DNA from: Stenotrophomonas acidaminiphila
Lineage (GTDB): Bacteria; Pseudomonadota; Gammaproteobacteria; Xanthomonadales; Xanthomonadaceae
DNA: 64,000 nucleotides
Reading direction: 5' to 3'
Assembly: GCF_001431595.1 (NCBI RefSeq)
Contig: NZ_LDJO01000019.1
Coordinates: 1-64,000 of the forward strand
Positions 17,347 through 28,155 of this stretch are shown piece by piece (the stretch's first letter is position 1; the number at the start of each line of letters is the position of its first letter). The notes below the pieces were generated by a model, which saw nothing but the letters and a program-made list of their open reading frames with translations, had not been told where the DNA came from and searched no databases. A program made the translations under genes and the position numbers.

Positions 17347-17856
17347 TCAGTCGAACAGCGAAGGCGCCGCAGCCGTGTCGGGCAGCGCGCCTTCCAGCCG
17401 CAGCAGCGCGGCCTTGGTGGGCAGGCCGCCGCCGAAGCCGGTCAGCGAGCCATCGTTGCCGATCACCCGGTGGCAGGGCAGCACGATGGGCAGCGGGTTG
17501 CGGCCATTGGCCGCGCCCACCGCGCGGGTCGCGGTGGGGCGGCCGATGCGCTGGGCCAGCTGGCGATAACTCCAGGTGCCGCCGAACGGGATCTCGGCCA
17601 GTGCGTGCCAGACCTGCAACTGGAACTCGGTGCCGACCGGTGCCAGCGCCAGCTCGAACCCGCGGCGCCTGCCGTGCAGGTAGTCCAGCAGTTGCCGGCG
17701 CGGTTCGGCGACCGCGTCGGGCGCGTGCTGCCACTGCTCGCGGCCCTTGGCGTCGTGGCGGTTGCTGGCGAACAGGACGTGGCGCAGCCCGGCGCTGTCG
17801 GCGGCGATCGTGAGCGGGCCGATGGGGCTGTCGAAACGGTCGTAGAACAGGGTCAT
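17347..17856 (-). CDS. ogt: methylated-DNA-[protein]-cysteine S-methyltransferase
   Basis: 169-residue suicide repair protein that takes the methyl group from O6-methylguanine. The active-site motif PCHRV has Cys128, preceded by [11 protein letters not shown]. The N-terminal domain ([12 protein letters not shown]) is normal. The ATG overlaps the stop codon of the Ada-AlkA gene (ATGA), so the two repair enzymes are made together. Length is usual for Ogt. Confidence 0.96.
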   Translation of the reverse strand: MTLFYDRFDSPIGPLTIAADSAGLRHVLFASNRHDAKGREQWQHAPDAVAEPRRQLLDYLHGRRRGFELALAPVGTEFQLQVWHALAEIPFGGTWSYRQLAQRIGRPTATRAVGAANGRNPLPIVLPCHRVIGNDGSLTGFGGGLPTKAALLRLEGALPDTAAAPSLFD

Positions 17857-19322
17857 TTCGCGGGTTCCTCGTTGCGGTCGGCGGCCATGTGCCAGAGGTG
17901 CAGGACGGCGTAGGCGCGCCAGGGGCGCCATGCCTGGGAGCGGGCCTCGGTGGCGCGCTCGCCCAGCCGTTGGCCTTCGCCCAGCACCTGCTGCAGGACC
18001 AGGTCGCCGGCGGGGAAGGCGTCGGGCATGCCCAGTGCGCGCAAGGCCATGTAGTGCGCCGTCCACGGGCCGATGCCGGGCAGGGCGGTGGCCTGGTGGA
18101 CGAACTGTTCAAGGGTCTGGGCGCGGCTGAACTGCAGCCGGCCTTCGCTGCACGCCCGGGCCACCGCGCGCAGGGTGGCTGCGCGGGTGCGCGGCAGGCC
18201 GATGCTCTCCAGCGGCGCCTCGGCCAGTACGTCGGGGCTGGGGAACTGCCGGTCCAGGCCGTCGGGCTGGTCCGCCAGCGATTGTCCGAAGCGATCCACC
18301 AGCCGCCGCGCCAGGGTGGTGGCCGCGGCGACGCTGACCTGCTGCCCCAGCACCGCACGCGCGGCGACCTCGAAGCCGTCCCAGCCGCCTGGGATGCGCA
18401 GGCCCGGGCGCCGGGCGATGCCCCGCGCCAGCAGCGGCTCGTGCCCCAGGCAGGCATGCACGGTGGCCAGGTCGGCGTCCAGGTCGAACACGCGCCGCAC
18501 CTTGGCCACGATCGCCGGGATCGCGCGTGCGTCGGTGGTGCCCAGCTGCAGCCGCAGTTCGGGGCGTTTCGGGTCGGCGCTGACCCGGATCAGGCTGGCG
18601 CGGCCATCGGTGACGATCACCCGCTGGTAGCTGTCGGCGTCGATGCGCTCGATGCCGGGAATCGCGCGCTTGCGCAGGAAGCCGAGCATCGCCGGGAAAT
18701 CCAGCGGTGGGCGGTAGGCCAGCCGCAGCACGGGCTCGCCACCGGCTACCGTGCCGTGGCGCTTGCGCAGCGCGCTTGGCGGCATGCCGCAGCCGGCCAG
18801 GAACGCATCGTTGAAGCGGCGCAGGCTGTTGAAGCCGGCGGCCAGTGCCACCTCGGTCACCGGCAGGTGGGTTTCGGTCAGCAACTGCTTGGCCAGCAGC
18901 AGGCGGCGGGTGGCGTGCAGCTGCGCCGGGGTGGCACCGAGCCGGGCGACGAACAGCCGCTGCAGCTGGCGCGCGCTCAGCTCCATGGCCCCGGCCAGCG
19001 CGGCGGCCGGCTGGTCCTGCAGGATGCCTTCGTCCAGCAGTGCCAGCGCCCGGTGCAGGGTGTGGTCCTGCATGTAATTGGCGTCGTCCGGCGACAGTTC
19101 CGGCCGGCAGCGCAGGCAGGGGCGATAACCGGCCGCCGCCGCGGCCGCGGCCGTGGGGTAGTAGCTGACGTTGTCGCGGCGCGGTGGCGGCGCCGGGCAC
19201 ACCGGCCGGCAGTAGATGCCGGTACTGCGCACAGCGGTGAAGAACAGCCCGTCGAAGCGTGCGTCGCGGGCCAGGCGGGCCTGCTCGCATTGTTCGTGGC
19301 TGGGCAGCGCGGGATTGTTCAT
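17853..19322 (-). CDS. alkA: Ada-type regulator fused to AlkA 3-methyladenine DNA glycosylase
   Basis: 489-residue fusion. Residues 1-80 form the Ada methyl-phosphotriester domain with its four zinc cysteines (C38, C42, C69, C72). Residues 85-190 form an AraC helix-turn-helix pair. Residues 195-300 are the AlkA N-terminal domain and 300-480 the HhH-GPD glycosylase ([17 protein letters not shown], catalytic Asp440 in PAGDL). It senses methylated phosphates, activates repair genes and itself excises alkylated bases. The O6-methyltransferase domain of E. coli Ada is missing and is supplied by ogt, overlapping by 4 nt. Confidence 0.95.
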   Translation of the reverse strand: MNNPALPSHEQCEQARLARDARFDGLFFTAVRSTGIYCRPVCPAPPPRRDNVSYYPTAAAAAAAGYRPCLRCRPELSPDDANYMQDHTLHRALALLDEGILQDQPAAALAGAMELSARQLQRLFVARLGATPAQLHATRRLLLAKQLLTETHLPVTEVALAAGFNSLRRFNDAFLAGCGMPPSALRKRHGTVAGGEPVLRLAYRPPLDFPAMLGFLRKRAIPGIERIDADSYQRVIVTDGRASLIRVSADPKRPELRLQLGTTDARAIPAIVAKVRRVFDLDADLATVHACLGHEPLLARGIARRPGLRIPGGWDGFEVAARAVLGQQVSVAAATTLARRLVDRFGQSLADQPDGLDRQFPSPDVLAEAPLESIGLPRTRAATLRAVARACSEGRLQFSRAQTLEQFVHQATALPGIGPWTAHYMALRALGMPDAFPAGDLVLQQVLGEGQRLGERATEARSQAWRPWRAYAVLHLWHMAADRNEEPAK

Positions 19323-19485
19323 GGCGCCAGTCTAGGGCCGGCGGCAGTCGTGTACTGGCCATTTCCGGACATCAATGCCTGTGCGGGCCGCCCGGTTCAG
19401 GGCGCATTGCGGCGCTGGCGCCAATGCGGACTAGACTGTTGTCCCCCCGGCGCGCCGCGCCCTTGCACGGATCCGATCGTTGTCC

Positions 19486-20613
19486 ATGTTGCGCAGATTC
19501 TGGTGGTCGCCGTTGCTGTGTGCCGGGCTGCTCGCCTGCAGCCCCGCCGACAAGGGCAGGCCGGTGGCGGCCGCCGATCCGGCCGCGGCGCTGGCTGCCG
19601 ATGGTGACCACATGGTGTCGATCAACGCGGCCGATGCGCCGCCGCCGCCGCCGCCGGTGAAGCCGGCGCGCGACAAGGCCTGGCCCGAGGTGACGCTGGA
19701 GAACGGCAAGGCCTGGGTCAGCTGCGACACCGACTATGCCGGTGAGGCCGGCGATGGCGCCGCGCTTGAGGCGCTGGACCGCAAGACCCTGGATGCCGCG
19801 CTGGAGCCGTGCCGCGAGCGCGGCCTGGTCCGGGTGCGTTATGCCGGCAAGATCAACCCGTCCTTCGCCGCGATGGTCTCGCGCCTGGCGGTGGTGGCCG
19901 ATGCGAAGAAGATCGGCAAGCGCGTGCTCGACTTGGACTCCAGCGGCGGCCAGGTGGAAGCGGCGATCGTTGCCGGCGACAGCATCGGCGAGTCCGGCTG
20001 GACGATCTGGGTGCGCGAAGGCTCCATCTGCCACAGTGCCTGCGTGTTCGTGCTGGCTGCCGGCGACAACCGGCTGATCTCCGGCAAGGTCGGCATCCAC
20101 CGGATGATGCGCATCAGCTCCACCGCCACCTCGCGCGCCGAGCTGAACAAGGAACTGCACGAGGTCTACGACAACGTGAAGGACTACCTGCAGCGCAACG
20201 GCGTGGCGGTGGGCGTGGCCGACCTGATGATGACCGTGCCCAACCGCAGCCTGCGCCTGCTGACCAGCGAGGAGCTCAAGCAGTACGGCCTGGACGGCAC
20301 CAATGCGGTGCAGGACGACCTGGAGCGGATCAAGCAGATGCGCAAGTGCGGCGACGACTTCGTGCGCCGCAAGGATGCGTTCCTGATCGCCTTCGACCGC
20401 CAGTGCAAGCTCGAGGGCGCCGAACTGGACGCGGTGACCACCTGCGGGCAGGCGCTGAAGGAGCATTTCGGGTTTCCCGACGAGACCTGCCCCGACGAGA
20501 GCCCGCTGTCGGAGATCGACACCGCGCTGCTGGAGATGCCGGCCGACACGGTGCCGCTGCCGGTGGTGACGCCGGCCACGGCCGGGGTGGAGCCGCGCCG
20601 CGGCGACCTGTGA
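19486..20613 (+). CDS. periplasmic ClpP-fold lipoprotein (COG3904-like)
   Basis: 375-residue probable lipoprotein (lipobox LLAC, Cys18) with a Pro-rich linker (residues 50-62). A ClpP/crotonase-like domain covers about 110-290. LDLDSSGGQVEAA is the ClpP-type glycine strand and ICHSACVFVLAAG has a candidate nucleophile Ser184. H205 in GIHRM may complete the catalytic pair. The C-terminal region has four cysteines. Similar proteins are annotated as periplasmic proteases of unknown substrate. ATG chosen; a TTG two codons earlier is also in frame. Confidence 0.82.
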   Translation: MLRRFWWSPLLCAGLLACSPADKGRPVAAADPAAALAADGDHMVSINAADAPPPPPPVKPARDKAWPEVTLENGKAWVSCDTDYAGEAGDGAALEALDRKTLDAALEPCRERGLVRVRYAGKINPSFAAMVSRLAVVADAKKIGKRVLDLDSSGGQVEAAIVAGDSIGESGWTIWVREGSICHSACVFVLAAGDNRLISGKVGIHRMMRISSTATSRAELNKELHEVYDNVKDYLQRNGVAVGVADLMMTVPNRSLRLLTSEELKQYGLDGTNAVQDDLERIKQMRKCGDDFVRRKDAFLIAFDRQCKLEGAELDAVTTCGQALKEHFGFPDETCPDESPLSEIDTALLEMPADTVPLPVVTPATAGVEPRRGDL

Positions 20614-20671
20614 GCGCCGCGGCCCGGTGCCGGCCGCCAGCCGCACCGGGGCGGCACGATCCACGGCGTAC

Positions 20672-20685
20672 ATGATCCGGATCAA
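20672..20685. promoter_or_regulatory. FNR/Anr-type box upstream of the UbiM-like gene
   Basis: ATGATCCGGATCAA matches the FNR-family consensus TTGAT-N4-ATCAA at 9 of 10 positions. It lies 58 bp before the hydroxylase ATG, a distance compatible with activation by an oxygen-sensing CRP/FNR protein. Regulation is inferred. Confidence 0.6.
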
Positions 20686-20743
20686 GGCCGCTGCCGGCCA
20701 CCGGCCCTAGGCTGTGCCGGACACGGAATGCGGAGGCGGAAGA

Positions 20744-21925
20744 ATGGGTGCTGTCGATGTGCTGGTGGTGGGCGCGGGCCCGGCCGGACTGTGCCTGGCG
20801 CGCGGACTGGCCGATACCGGGCTGTCGGTGACCCTGGTGGAACTGCAGCCGGCCGCGGCGCTGGCCGAGCCGGCGTTCGATGGCCGCGAGATCGCGCTGA
20901 CCCATGCGTCGCGGCAGATCATGCGCACGCTGGGACTGTGGGATCGGATCGATCCGGCGCAGGTCTCGCCGCTGCGCAGCGCCAAGGTCATGAACGGCGC
21001 CTCCCCGTTCGCGCTCGGCTTCGCCGCCGACAACGAGGACGCTGATCCGCTGGGCTGGCTGGTCCCCAACCACCTGATCCGCCGCGCCGCCTGGGAGGCC
21101 GTGCAGGGGCAGGCCGGGCTGGAGCTGGTGGACGGTGCCAGGGTGACCGCGATCGAGACCGGCGAGGCCGCCAACACCGTGGTGCTGGACGATGGCCGCC
21201 GCCTTTCGGCGCGGCTGGTCGTCGCCGCCGACAGCCGCTTCTCGGCGACCCGGCGGATGATGGGCATCGGCGCGCAGATGCGCGATTTCGGCAAGTCGAT
21301 GCTGGTATGCCGGCTTGCCCACGAGCAGCCGCACCAGCACACCGCGTGGGAGTGGTTCGGCTACGGCCGCACCCTGGCCATGCTGCCGCTGCCGGGCGAC
21401 CAGTGCTCGGCGGTGATCACGCTGCCGCCGCAGGGCATCCAGGAACTGATGGCGATGGACGATGCCGCCTTCGGCGAGGCCGTCACCGGTTTCTTCGAGC
21501 AGCGCCTGGGGCGGATGCGGCCGGTCGGCACGCGCCATGCCTATCCGCTGGTGGGCGTGTACGCGCACCGCTTCGCCGGGCACCGCTATGCGCTGGCCGG
21601 CGATGCCGCCGTGGGCATGCACCCGGTGACCGCGCACGGGTTCAATTTCGGGCTGCAGAGCCAGCAGCGGCTGGTGAAGGAAGTCGCCACCGCGGCCGCG
21701 CGCGGCGGCGACATCGGCGCATCGGCGGTGCTGGCCCGCTACGAGCGCGCGCACCGGCTGGCGACGCGGCCGCTGTACGAGGCGACCAATGCCATTGCCG
21801 CGCTGTACAACGACAGCCGCCTGCCGGCGCGGCTGCTGCGCGGCGCCGCGCTGCGTGCAGCGCACGGGGTGGCGCCCTTCAGGAAGATGATCGCCGCGCA
21901 CCTGACCCAGCGCGCCGCGGGCTGA
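20744..21925 (+). CDS. ubiM: UbiH/COQ6-family FAD hydroxylase, probably UbiM
   Basis: 393-residue flavoprotein monooxygenase. The FAD Rossmann motif is G10-A-G12-P-A-G15. A DG-type motif (LVVAADSRFSATRR) lies at 158-171. The second FAD motif GDAAVGMHPVTAHGFNFG (286-303) reads MHPVTAHGFN, the wording I associate with UbiM rather than the HPIAGQGFN of UbiH/UbiF/UbiI. Expected role: one or more aromatic-ring hydroxylations in ubiquinone synthesis. The start at 20744 follows GGAGGCGGA; a farther in-frame ATG has no such site. An FNR-like box upstream hints at oxygen control. Confidence 0.82.
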   Translation: MGAVDVLVVGAGPAGLCLARGLADTGLSVTLVELQPAAALAEPAFDGREIALTHASRQIMRTLGLWDRIDPAQVSPLRSAKVMNGASPFALGFAADNEDADPLGWLVPNHLIRRAAWEAVQGQAGLELVDGARVTAIETGEAANTVVLDDGRRLSARLVVAADSRFSATRRMMGIGAQMRDFGKSMLVCRLAHEQPHQHTAWEWFGYGRTLAMLPLPGDQCSAVITLPPQGIQELMAMDDAAFGEAVTGFFEQRLGRMRPVGTRHAYPLVGVYAHRFAGHRYALAGDAAVGMHPVTAHGFNFGLQSQQRLVKEVATAAARGGDIGASAVLARYERAHRLATRPLYEATNAIAALYNDSRLPARLLRGAALRAAHGVAPFRKMIAAHLTQRAAG

Positions 21926-21941
21926 GCGCCCGCGGCCGGCG

Positions 21942-22154
21942 TCAGCGCACCCGGATCAGCACGTCGCCCAGCTCCACCTGCTGGCCCGCGCGGATCTTGC
22001 AGGCCTTGCGCAGCTCGACCGCGCCGTCGACGCTGACCTGGCCTTCGCCGATGATCATCTTGGCTTCGCCGCCACTGGCCACCAGGTCGGTCAGCTTGAG
22101 CAGCTGCTTGAGTTCCACGTACTCGCGGTCCAGTTCGAAATCGATGGTCTGCAT
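21942..22154 (-). CDS. S4-domain RNA-binding protein (YbcJ-like)
   Basis: 70-residue protein that is almost entirely one S4 domain (LKQLLKLTDLVASGGEAKMII.EGQVSVDGAVE..KACKIRAGQQVEL). Small stand-alone S4 proteins of this kind (YbcJ, RlbA group) bind structured RNA, possibly rRNA. Convergent with the UbiM-like gene, 16 bp between stops. Precise RNA target unknown. Confidence 0.88.
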   Translation of the reverse strand: MQTIDFELDREYVELKQLLKLTDLVASGGEAKMIIGEGQVSVDGAVELRKACKIRAGQQVELGDVLIRVR

Positions 22155-22503
22155 GGGGAGGCCGGCAGGAAAAGAGGGCGATTATCGCCCGCCGCAGCCG
22201 CGAACCGCTGCAATCGACGCCGTCCCGCGATACGCCGCCGTCCGGGGCGGGTCCTCCAGGGCGGTAGCGCCCACCCGGCCCCGGCTGCGCGGTCAGTGGA
22301 TGGCCCGGATGCCGGCCCGCTGCGGGCGCCGGGGGCGAGGGCGGGCAGGCTGGCGCGGGGTGCGGACGGAGGCCCTCCGGACGCCGCCGTGGGGAGCAGC
22401 TGAACGGATGCCATCGGGGGATTTCGACAGCGGCCGGCGCAAGGCGCACAATACGCCCCATTTTCCTGCCCGCTGCGTTCGCCGCGGTGCCCCCGGAGTT
22501 CCC
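22155..22503. other. 349-bp divergent intergenic region before deaD
   Basis: No supported gene. It holds the promoters for the S4 gene and for deaD. GGGCG-ATTAT-CGCCC (22176-22190) is a small inverted repeat just upstream of the S4 gene. The deaD side has a long GC-rich leader that might fold, as cold-shock helicase leaders do; no defined regulatory element is recognised. Confidence 0.5.
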
Positions 22504-24426
<1,923 letters not shown>

Positions 24427-24572
24427 GTCCCGGCGGATGCGGCCCGGCGCCATGGCGACGGCCGCGTCCGCTCCGTTGCGGGCGGCGCTGCCGGCTGCAC
24501 CGCTGTCGTGACAGGGGCCGAGTACCCGCATGCGATAATTGCGGACGCATCTGGATGTGCGCAGGGGAAGGG

Positions 24573-26264
24573 ATGGTGATCGGCGGGCGTGGGGCGAAGG
24601 CACGGCGGTTGGCGGGGCAGATGCTGCTGCCGCTGCTGCTGTTGCTGTTGCCGCTGGCCACCCTCGCCCAGACCCCGAAACCCGACCGGGACTACCTGCT
24701 GATCGGCGCACCGACCGCCGAACAGGCGCCGATCCGCGCCTGTCCGCCCGAGGTGCTGGAACGGCTGGGTGACGGCATCCTGATCCCCGCGCCCGCCGGC
24801 GGCTGGTCCGGCGCGCCCCAGGCCGTGGACGTGTTCAACGTGTTTGCCGGCGAGGTGATGATCTCCCACGGCGACCGCCAGATCTGCGGCAACATGCAGG
24901 ACGCACGCACCCGCGACTCGCGCTTCCGCGCCGGCATCGGCATGGTGATGGTGCCCAAGCCCGGTGACATGGAGCCGATCCGTGTGGCCTGGGAAAAGCC
25001 GCTCAAGGCGCGCTTCATTCCCACGCTGCAACTGGGCGCGCCCAGCCCCGTGCAGCAGGTCGACACCATGCGCCTGCTGGTACGCACCGCCTGCATCGCC
25101 ATCGCCATCGCCCTGGCGCTGTCAGCGCTGATGGGCTTCCTCACCACCCGCGACCGCGATTTCCTGGTGTACACGCTGGCCACCGCCCTGCTGGTGGTGT
25201 GGCAGGCGGTGCTCAGCGGGCTGAGCGGCTATCCCGAACCCTGGCTGCCGGTGGGCAGCCTGGCCTCGTGGTGGATGGTGTCGGCTTCGGCACTGGGCAT
25301 CGGGGTGATGGGCTGGGTGTCGTGGCGGCTGTGCGGCGGCCTGCAGACCTGGCCGCGGTCGCGCCCCTGGGTGCGGCGCCTGGCGCAGTTGCTGATGGTG
25401 CTGGCGCTGGTCACGCCGCTGTTGCCATGGGCCGGGCTGGCCTGGGTGGCCGCCACCCTGGACCATGCCTTCACCCTGGTCTGCGTGCTGGCACTGGTGG
25501 CCGGCATCGCGTCGCTGCGCCGTGGCGACTACCAGGCGGTGGACGGCATCGCCGCGGTGGCGCCGCTGCTGCTGATGGCGCTGGCCGATATCGCCGGCAG
25601 CCGCGAACTGGTGCGGTTCCGGGTCGAGGCCGTGCAGCTGTCGGTGACCTGGTTCCTGATGATGTATGCCTATGGCCTCAACCGCCGCCTCGGCAACCTG
25701 CGCCAGCAGCGCGACGAGATGCGCCAGCTGGCCGATACCGATGCGCTGACCGGGCTGCCCAACCGCCGCGCCGGCCTGCGCCAGCTCGAGCGACACGTGC
25801 TGCGCGCGCGCAAGGACGGCCTGCCGCTGTCGATCGGCTTCCTCGACATCGACCTGTTCAAGCAGATCAACGACCGCTTCGGCCACGAGGTCGGCGATGC
25901 GGTGCTGGTGTCGGTGGCCAATGCCCTGCTCGCCGCGGTGCGCGACCGCGACGACGTGATCCGCATGGGCGGCGAGGAATTCCTGGTGCTGCTGCCGGGC
26001 ACCCGTGCCGAGGTGGCGCTGCCGCGGCTGGAGCAGTTGCGCGAGAAGATCGCGCGGCAGGCGGCCGAACTGCGCCACGACGGCCTGGTGGTCACGGTCA
26101 GCATCGGCCTGGCGGAGATGCTCGCGCAGGGCGACGACCTGACCGCGTTGCTGCGCCGTGCCGACAATGCCATGTACCAGGCCAAGCGCGGTGGCCGCGA
26201 CCGCGTGGTCACCGCCGGCGACGATGCCGCTGCGCTGTCCGCCACCCCGGGCGATGGCGGATAA
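24573..26264 (+). CDS. membrane diguanylate cyclase (7TM-like sensor + GGDEF)
   Basis: 563-residue protein making cyclic di-GMP. A signal-like hydrophobic start (17-32) precedes a periplasmic part of about 130 residues with two Cys (C57, C105), then a block of seven or so TM helices (165-370), the layout of 7TM-DISM receptors. The GGDEF domain is at about 388-550 with active GGEEF at 466-470. An inhibitory I-site RxxD (R457, D460) is present, so product feedback is likely. ATG at 24573 has AGGGGAAGG directly before it; an ATG at 24555 lacks a site. rluF follows after 7 bp. Confidence 0.88.
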   Translation: MVIGGRGAKARRLAGQMLLPLLLLLLPLATLAQTPKPDRDYLLIGAPTAEQAPIRACPPEVLERLGDGILIPAPAGGWSGAPQAVDVFNVFAGEVMISHGDRQICGNMQDARTRDSRFRAGIGMVMVPKPGDMEPIRVAWEKPLKARFIPTLQLGAPSPVQQVDTMRLLVRTACIAIAIALALSALMGFLTTRDRDFLVYTLATALLVVWQAVLSGLSGYPEPWLPVGSLASWWMVSASALGIGVMGWVSWRLCGGLQTWPRSRPWVRRLAQLLMVLALVTPLLPWAGLAWVAATLDHAFTLVCVLALVAGIASLRRGDYQAVDGIAAVAPLLLMALADIAGSRELVRFRVEAVQLSVTWFLMMYAYGLNRRLGNLRQQRDEMRQLADTDALTGLPNRRAGLRQLERHVLRARKDGLPLSIGFLDIDLFKQINDRFGHEVGDAVLVSVANALLAAVRDRDDVIRMGGEEFLVLLPGTRAEVALPRLEQLREKIARQAAELRHDGLVVTVSIGLAEMLAQGDDLTALLRRADNAMYQAKRGGRDRVVTAGDDAAALSATPGDGG

Positions 26265-26271
26265 TGGGTCG

Positions 26272-26994
26272 ATGACGACCCGACTCAACAAGCACATCGC
26301 CGAATCCGGCTTCTGTTCCCGCCGCGAGGCCGATCGCCTGATCGGCGCCCGCCGCGTGACCGTCAACGGCATCGTGGCCGGTACCGGCGCGGTGGTCGGC
26401 GAGGGCGACGAGGTGCGCGTCGATGGACAGCCGCTGCGTGCGCGCGCCGTGCAGAAGAGCACCGGTCGCAGGCACGTCTACATTGCGCTGAACAAACCGG
26501 TGGGCATCACCTGCACCACCGAGAGCGCGGTCAAGGGCAACATCGTCGACTTCGTCGGCCATGAGCAGCGCATCTTCCCGATCGGCCGCCTGGACAAGGA
26601 TTCGGAAGGCCTGATCCTGATGACCAGCAACGGCGACATCGTCAACCAGATCCTGCGCGCCGAGAACGGCCACCAGAAGGAATACCTGGTGGCGGTGAAC
26701 AAGCCGGTCACCGAGGAATTCCTGCGCGGCATGGCGCGCGGCGTGCGCATCCACGACCAGATGACGCTGCCGTGCCGGACCACGCGCATCGCCAAGTTCG
26801 GTTTCCGCATCGTGCTGCAGCAGGGCCTGAACCGGCAGATCCGGCTGATGGCCGCCGCCTTCGGCTACCGCGTCACCCAACTGCGCCGGGTGCGCATCGA
26901 CAACATCAAGCTGGGCGCGCTGAAGCCCGGGCAGTGGCGCAATCTCACCGAGCAGGAGCTGGGCGGCCTGCTGCCGCAGCAACGGGAATGGTGA
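26272..26994 (+). CDS. rluF: 23S rRNA pseudouridine synthase RluF
   Basis: 240-residue RsuA/RluF-family enzyme converting uridine 2604 of 23S rRNA to pseudouridine. An N-terminal S4 domain (2-60) precedes the catalytic signature GRLDKDSEGL (105-114) with catalytic Asp108. LNRQIRLMAAAFGYRVTQLRR is the family's C-terminal motif. QKSTGRRHVYIALNKPVGITCTT is the usual entry to the catalytic domain. Starts 7 bp after a diguanylate cyclase gene, so may be read from the same message. Confidence 0.93.
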   Translation: MTTRLNKHIAESGFCSRREADRLIGARRVTVNGIVAGTGAVVGEGDEVRVDGQPLRARAVQKSTGRRHVYIALNKPVGITCTTESAVKGNIVDFVGHEQRIFPIGRLDKDSEGLILMTSNGDIVNQILRAENGHQKEYLVAVNKPVTEEFLRGMARGVRIHDQMTLPCRTTRIAKFGFRIVLQQGLNRQIRLMAAAFGYRVTQLRRVRIDNIKLGALKPGQWRNLTEQELGGLLPQQREW

Positions 26995-27084
26995 AGTGTG
27001 ACCGGCTCGCCGCGTTGACCGCGGCGGGGTGAGGCTAAACTCACCGCTGTTTCCGTCACGCCCAGGGACTGGTCTGGTTTCCGG

Positions 27085-28149
27085 ATGATCAAGCCGCCCC
27101 TTCCTGCCAACGAGGCCGAGCGCCTGGCCGCGTTGCAGCGCTATCGCATCCTCGATACCCCGCGCGAGCAGGAGTTCGAGGACCTGGTGACCATCGCCCG
27201 CGCCATCTGCGGTACCTCGATGGGCGCGGTGACCCTGGTCGATGGCCAGCGCCAGTGGTTCAAGTCACTGCAGGGACTTGAAGGCGAACAGACCCCGCGC
27301 GACGAGGCGTTCTGCGCCCACGCCATCCTGCAGCCGACACGCCTGACCGTGGTCGAGGATGCGCTCCTGGACGAGCGCTTCCGCGGCAACCCCTCGGTCA
27401 CCGCCGATCCTTTCATCCGTTTCTATGCCGGTGCGCCGTTGCTGAGCAGCGACGGTTACGCGCTGGGCACGCTGTGCGTGTTCGATTCGCGTCCCGGCCA
27501 GCTCGCCGGTCCCCAGGCCGAGGCGTTGCAGGCGCTGTCGCGGCAGGTGGCGCGGTTGCTGGAGATGCGCGGCCTGCGCCGCCGCATCGACCACCACCAG
27601 AGCGAGCACGAGTGGTACGAGGCACGCCTGGCCGAGTACTACGTGCAGCTGGAGCAGCAGAACCTGGAGTTGTCCGAGCAGACCCGCACCGATCCGCTGA
27701 CCGGGCTGCCGAACCGGCGTGCGCTGGCGCTGGCGCTGGCCGAGGCGATCGAGCGCGGTACCGGGATGCCCCCGGCCGTGGCCATCGTCGACATCGACCA
27801 TTTCAAGCAGGTCAACGACATCCACGGCCACAACGAGGGCGACAGGGTGCTGGTCGAGCTGGCCGGGGTACTGCGGGCGCAGTTCGCCGGATGCGGCATG
27901 GCCGCGCGCTATGGCGGCGAGGAATTCGTGATCCTGATGCCGCGCACGCCGCTGGCGCAGGCCGAACTGCAGTGCCAGTACCTGCGCCAGGCGGTCGCGC
28001 ACTTGCCGCTGGGGCTGCCGCTCACGGTCAGCATCGGGCTGGCGTCACAGCAGCCCGGCGAGTCGGCGCAGGACATGCTGCGGCGCGCCGACGCGGCGCT
28101 CTACCAGGCCAAGGCACAGGGCCGCGACCGGGTGGTGGTGGCGGAGTAA
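27085..28149 (+). CDS. GAF-GGDEF diguanylate cyclase (soluble)
   Basis: 354-residue cytoplasmic protein. The N-terminal GAF domain (about 20-160) has the NERL..RILDTPREQEFEDLV and FYAGAPLLSSDGYALGTLCVFD patterns common in light- or ligand-sensing GAF-GGDEF enzymes. A helix linker spans 160-200, then a GGDEF domain with active GGEEF at 277-281 and the usual DxDxFK (VDIDHFK). The I-site position five residues before GGEEF reads AGCG, not RxxD, so feedback inhibition through that site is probably absent, unlike the neighbouring cyclase. Separate promoter likely in the 90-bp gap after rluF. Confidence 0.92.
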   Translation: MIKPPLPANEAERLAALQRYRILDTPREQEFEDLVTIARAICGTSMGAVTLVDGQRQWFKSLQGLEGEQTPRDEAFCAHAILQPTRLTVVEDALLDERFRGNPSVTADPFIRFYAGAPLLSSDGYALGTLCVFDSRPGQLAGPQAEALQALSRQVARLLEMRGLRRRIDHHQSEHEWYEARLAEYYVQLEQQNLELSEQTRTDPLTGLPNRRALALALAEAIERGTGMPPAVAIVDIDHFKQVNDIHGHNEGDRVLVELAGVLRAQFAGCGMAARYGGEEFVILMPRTPLAQAELQCQYLRQAVAHLPLGLPLTVSIGLASQQPGESAQDMLRRADAALYQAKAQGRDRVVVAE

Positions 28150-28155
28150 GCGCGG

